Assembly (NCBI GenBank): GCA_020081605.1
Contig: JAHREC010000009.1
Location: 868,001 to 932,000 of the forward strand
Source: Albifimbria verrucaria
Taxonomy: Eukaryota > Ascomycota > Sordariomycetes > Hypocreales > Stachybotryaceae
Direction of reading: 5' to 3'
DNA length: 64,000 bases
Part shown: positions 60,101-64,000 of the stretch, in pieces
Position numbering within the stretch: the first letter of the stretch is position 1
How the letters are laid out: each line of letters starts with the position of its first letter
Notes under the pieces: generated by a model
Seen by the model: the letters and a program-made list of their open reading frames with translations, nothing else
What the model was told of the DNA's origin: nothing
Databases searched by the model: none
Position numbers and translations under genes: made by a program

Positions 60101-61829
60101 ATGGCTCAGTACTCACGCACAGGGGACGGCGGACCCCAGAGGTGCGCAATTGGTACATCCACATGATTGCACTCGTTGCATCTATGTCAGCTTTGGCCAG
60201 TGAGTTATAAATGAGCTCTACTATCTGTATGTCGTCGCTGATTTAAGTAGTGGGTTATGATACTGCCGTTATTGGCGGCACAATGGCCCTAGATTCGTTT
60301 CGACAAGACTTTGACATGGTCGATATGGAACAAACCGACCGAGACACCATTCAAGGCAACATTGTCTCTACATTCCAGGCCGGTTGCTTCTTTGGCGCTC
60401 TGATCACATTCCCTGCTGCCGAACGTTTTGGTCGTCGCATAACCATTATGTGTGCTGCATTAGTCTTCCTCCTTGGAGGTACACTCATGACCGCTGCTCG
60501 TGGCAATATAGCTTTCATCATAGCTGGAAGAGCAATTGCTGGTCTCGGAATCGGCTCCACGTCCATGTGTGTCCCAGTGTATATTTCTGAAACTGCCCCT
60601 CCATCTATTCGTGGCCGTCTTGTGGGCATCTTCGAGATTGCATCTCAAGGTGGTGGCATGTTAGGCTTTTGGATCAACTATGCCACATCGCAAACGATAT
60701 CCAGCGATTCAATTGCCCAATGGACTATTCCCATGGCCCTACAACTTGTACCTGGTATTCTTCTCGCATTTGGTCTTTTGGTCTGTCCCGAGTCACCCCG
60801 TTGGTTGGCTCGCATGGACAGATTTGAGGAAGCCGAAGCCGTACTTACACGTCTTCGGCGACTCCTGCTGACCATCCCTATATCCGCCAGGAAATCAGCG
60901 AAATTCGTCTTCAGGTTGAAGAGCGAAGCACCCTTCAGATGAGCCGCAAACAACAGTTCAAGAAGCTCTTCCAAAAAGGCGTTCGCAACAGAATGGCTAT
61001 TGGGATGGCACTGATGTTCCTCCAAAGCTTTACTGGCGTCAACATTATCACATACTACGCTCCCCGAATCTTCGAGACGCTTGGTATCGTCGGTACTAGC
61101 ACTAAGCTCTTCAGCACCGGCCTCTATGGCTGCTTTAAGACTCTTGGCATGATCACCTTTACATTTGTCGTTGTTGAGCGTGTTGGTCGACGAAACGGAT
61201 TAATCTGGGGTGCGTTCCTTGGATGCTTACCTATGTTCTACCTGGGAGGTTATGTCCTCAAGGCCGATCCTGCAGCTGCCGCGCGGGCTGGAGACATGCA
61301 GCGTGATGGATGGGGCTACTTGGCAATGGTTTGCGTCTATTTCAATGCTTTTGTCATTTGCGCAACTTGGCAGGGCATCACTTGGACGTACGCCTCCGAG
61401 ATTTTCCCTCTCGATATTCGTATGCTCTGCGTTGCAATTACGACGGCCGATACTTGGTTAGGTTCATTCATCATTGCACGATCCACACCATACATGATTA
61501 CCGATCTGGGCTACGGTACCTACTTCATGTTTGGAGGATTTGTAGTGGCCATGGGTATCTGGTCCTTTTCTGTGTACCAGAAACTAAAGGCAAGTCTCGT
61601 ATTGTATCGAGGTGTACTAAATATTTGCTGACAAAATCCAGGTGTCATGCTCGAGGATATGGACGCATTGTTTGCTCAGTCAACAGTCAAGACTGTATAC
61701 AACCAACTGCGAGGCAGAAAGATGGGCGGTGGCAGTGACATTGCTGGCCAGCTGAGAAAAGAGAAGACCCAGGGCGTCCAGAAGATAGGATACGAGAAGG
61801 ATGAGATAGAGCACCAGCATATACCATAG
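60101..61829 (+). CDS. MFS sugar porter
   Basis: ATG 60101 (MAQYSRTGDGG). The frame joins EVRNWYIHMIALVASMSALA, the usual sugar-porter N-terminus, only if one C is added at 60134-60137. An intron (about 60200-60248) precedes MGYDTAVIGGTMALDSF. Signatures: AAERFGRRITIM; GRAIAGLGIGSTSMCVPVYI followed by SETAPPSIRGRLVG; CPESPRWLARM; SFTGVNIITYYAPRIFE; ERVGRRNGLIWG; and CATWQGITWTYASEIFPLDI. VPETKG is followed by an intron with a GC donor (GGCAAGT) at about 61589-61641, then LEDMDALF and a charged tail at TAG 61827-61829. Breaks near 60868 and at 61565-61568 are also one base short. It is expected in the plasma membrane as a proton symporter or facilitator for hexose or a related compound. CreA-like sites upstream fit a high-affinity carrier repressed by glucose. 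Confidence 0.9.
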
Positions 61830-63628
61830 GTGCTTTCACGATTGGGGCATAGGCAAGTACATAGAGCTGCTTCTATATCATAGCAGGAAATGGCGTCGTG
61901 GATTATGTAACCTGTTCCCAATGTTCGTCTGGCGCCGATATGAATGAGTGATCGACAGGAGCGCAATACATTGCTGGCAATTCTCCTGAGTATGAGACAA
62001 TGTTCTGAGTAATAGCCCATTTGAGGGCATTAATTCAGAATTTCAAGACATGATTCGTGTAACTTGAATCCACGCCACGTTATGGACCTCGAAGGTCACA
62101 CTCAGCGCTTTTACTGCCTTGGATGTGCGAAAGCACCAATTAGGTATCGGACAACCATTGATCCAATTTACATAGTTGCACGGCCATGGTCGGTACAGGT
62201 GGCGCAGCAGGCAAATACAACACCGCTGTCGATGGACTCCTCCGTATGTGGTGACGGAGGAGCTTTCGTCAGACAGGTGCAGTAGCTTCGGACTAGGAAC
62301 CGGCGGTGAATGCCTCTCACTCAAAGCATGGATGGCCGACCTTTGCGACGACAAACGAGCCAATACGGCAGACAAGGAGGGAAACCACTCAGAAAGAAAA
62401 AGCTCTGAGCCTTGGTACTGTCTACACCACGTTACTTGATAAGCTACTAAGCTTTCACCAAAGAAGACGTACCTTAGATGTATATGAGACTGAGTACCCT
62501 TTTAGCCGTGCCTTCATTGTCCAACACGCTCCTTATGAAACCCCTTTTACTCATTACTGATTCAGGTTATATCAAACTGTCCGATTGTGGGAACGCCGGT
62601 ACTGTTGGCAACACAAAGTCCAAAAGCCCCATGTCTACCGCGTGTACAAAAAGTTACATTGTATACTGGTCAGTTGGCAGGTGTCTCTTGGTTGCTTTAC
62701 GTACCTTTTTCGCAGGATGACCGAAACGAAATACAGCTAGGATCAATCCGCGAAACAACCATGGAGAAAAGACGCGCAGTCGCCACGGCCGTCACAAAGC
62801 TGCACATGGCGGACCATCTTAATATAAATAAAATACCTATTCAAGATAAATACTAATGATTCTTCTGCGTGCATGTTTCTTCTTAGAATCTACATGGTGT
62901 TGTTCAATTCTCTTCTTCTTTCTTTGCCATAGTCATTGTTTCCTTCTTCAATATAAACCTAAGTGCAAACAAACATGCCGAGGGCCATGACAGATACAGA
63001 TTCTTCCTTGTGTCAAGGAAGTTCGATGAATCAAAAAGTCATTTTCATTGAGGAACACATTCCAAATAAACAAGGCACAACAGCCAAGGCCACTTTTATA
63101 GACGAATGTACGTTGTGATATTCTATAAGCCTTATTCTCATTGACAAAAATAGCCCTCTTCAAGTACAAATTCGGGAAAACAGCAATATTCTCGCCCAGA
63201 TCGAGAAGCTGAATCAACTCGTTGACTTTGAAAGAACCCTGGCTGCTTCTAGGTGAACGTATTTCAATACTGTGTTGGACATTAAAAGGCAGGGATGGAT
63301 ATGGTGTTTTGTTTTTACCTACTCTTGATTAGCTTTACTTCGTGACCCTTTATAGGTATGAAGACCGCAGGCCGCCCAACCTTGTAGGAAGGGCAAAGCA
63401 AGCATCTTTCATACTCTTTTATGAATAGAATTCTTTCCTACCTTACGTTTCTACGGAGTATCAATTGGTCAGATGATATGATACCCAATTCCATTTATCG
63501 TCTTCCTTACGTTGTCATTACCCTCGAAGTAACCGAGCTTGCCATCTGGGGTGTGGTGTCGTTTTGTCTCAATAAAATACGCTCCATATTCTATTGGAGC
63601 ACGGCTGATAATCGAGGAAACACCTAGC
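61830..63628. other. Gene-poor stretch with dispersed-repeat copy B
   Basis: No supported gene. Short frames at 62064-62856 lack motifs and starts. It contains the second copy of the dispersed repeat (63357-63595), directly downstream of the partial gene at the right edge. Confidence 0.5.
63357..63595 (+). repeat. Dispersed repeat, copy B (partner at about 21483-21720)
   Basis: About 235 bases aligned by eye with 21483-21720 in the same orientation, including the identical CCCTCGAAGTAACCGA. It lies just 3' of a gene on the minus strand, so it may be that gene's 3' region or an inserted non-coding element. Confidence 0.8.
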
Positions 63629-64000
63629 CTAATCCGAGCACGAAGGCTTTGGAAAGGCCATGGCAATGTAGTCAATAGCTACTCTGGGGGTGAACGATAC
63701 CCGTTCGTCGAATATGAGTGCCTCCTTAGCCTTCCAAGTGACTGCTCCGATCACAAAAATCTCTCCTTTGTCATGAGATCGATGCAGTATGATCTCACAG
63801 CTCCTCGATACCTCTGTTATCTGTGCAATAACCTGAATCCATCCGCTCGGTGTATAGGTGCCGGCTCGTACATTGGCTTCACGATGGATCGCGACTGGAA
63901 GTCGATAAAGGTCGAGTCGGCGCATAATTCCTCTTCCATCTGTATATGTTTAGCATTAATTTCAGGCGTGTTTGTGGTAGAAAAGAGCATACCAAGTCTT
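63629..64000 (-). CDS. Last exon of an unknown gene, cut by the right edge
   Basis: A 98-codon frame ends at 63629-63631: LPVAIHREANVRAGTYTPSG, VIAQITEVSRSCEIILHRS, GEIFVIGAVTWKAKEALIF. Upstream a GTATGC donor (near 63990) and a CATATACAG acceptor (near 63941) outline an intron, so the coding part probably continues beyond base 64000. I do not recognise the family. The piece has no signal or membrane segment. Confidence 0.45.

Noticed and set aside
62064..62856. Several 70-90-codon plus-strand frames
   Set aside because: Frames overlap each other, lack motifs and do not join through plausible introns.

Overview
The window is nuclear DNA of a filamentous ascomycete (Pezizomycotina, probably Sordariomycetes). 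The signs are short GT-AG introns of about 45-100 bases, a HET-domain gene, a CFEM receptor, a non-reducing polyketide synthase, many MFS transporters, and a 25-residue metallothionein with the seven-cysteine layout of the Neurospora crassa copper metallothionein. The species cannot be named from the sequence alone.

Layout. (1) Bases 1-18500 look like a secondary-metabolite gene cluster: an ABCC-type transporter (cut by the left edge), a cytochrome P450, a non-reducing polyketide synthase (SAT-KS-AT-PT-ACP-TE), an ACMSD-type amidohydrolase/decarboxylase, a membrane acyltransferase (family 3) and a UDP-glycosyltransferase. Together they suggest an aromatic polyketide that is decarboxylated, oxidised, glycosylated, acylated and exported. 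That pathway is inference. (2) Bases 19451-26230 hold a cysteine-rich secreted/membrane protein, an AlkB-like dioxygenase, a conserved fungal protein and a DUF7587-like gene, followed by about 4 kb without a gene. (3) Bases 30420-35748 hold a CFEM-GPCR (PTH11 class), the tiny metallothionein and a sugar porter. (4) A 3.5 kb gene-poor stretch leads to a DHA1-type MFS transporter (39295-40842) and then a broken zinc-finger/kinase locus (41653-44220). (5) Bases 45082-52043 are a housekeeping block: ribosomal protein eS26, the ubiquitin-eS31 fusion, NOP56 and a GH18 chitinase. (6) Bases 52924-61829 hold a DAL5-type transporter, a HET-domain gene and a sugar porter with CreA-like promoter sites. 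The last exon of an unknown gene lies at the right edge.

Quality warning. Almost every gene has single-base frame breaks. They are mostly losses of one base in C/G runs, and they occur even in the essential ubiquitin-eS31, eS26 and NOP56 genes. The economical reading is assembly error in homopolymers, not pseudogenes. Coordinates therefore give whole-gene spans across these breaks, and conceptual lengths are approximate.
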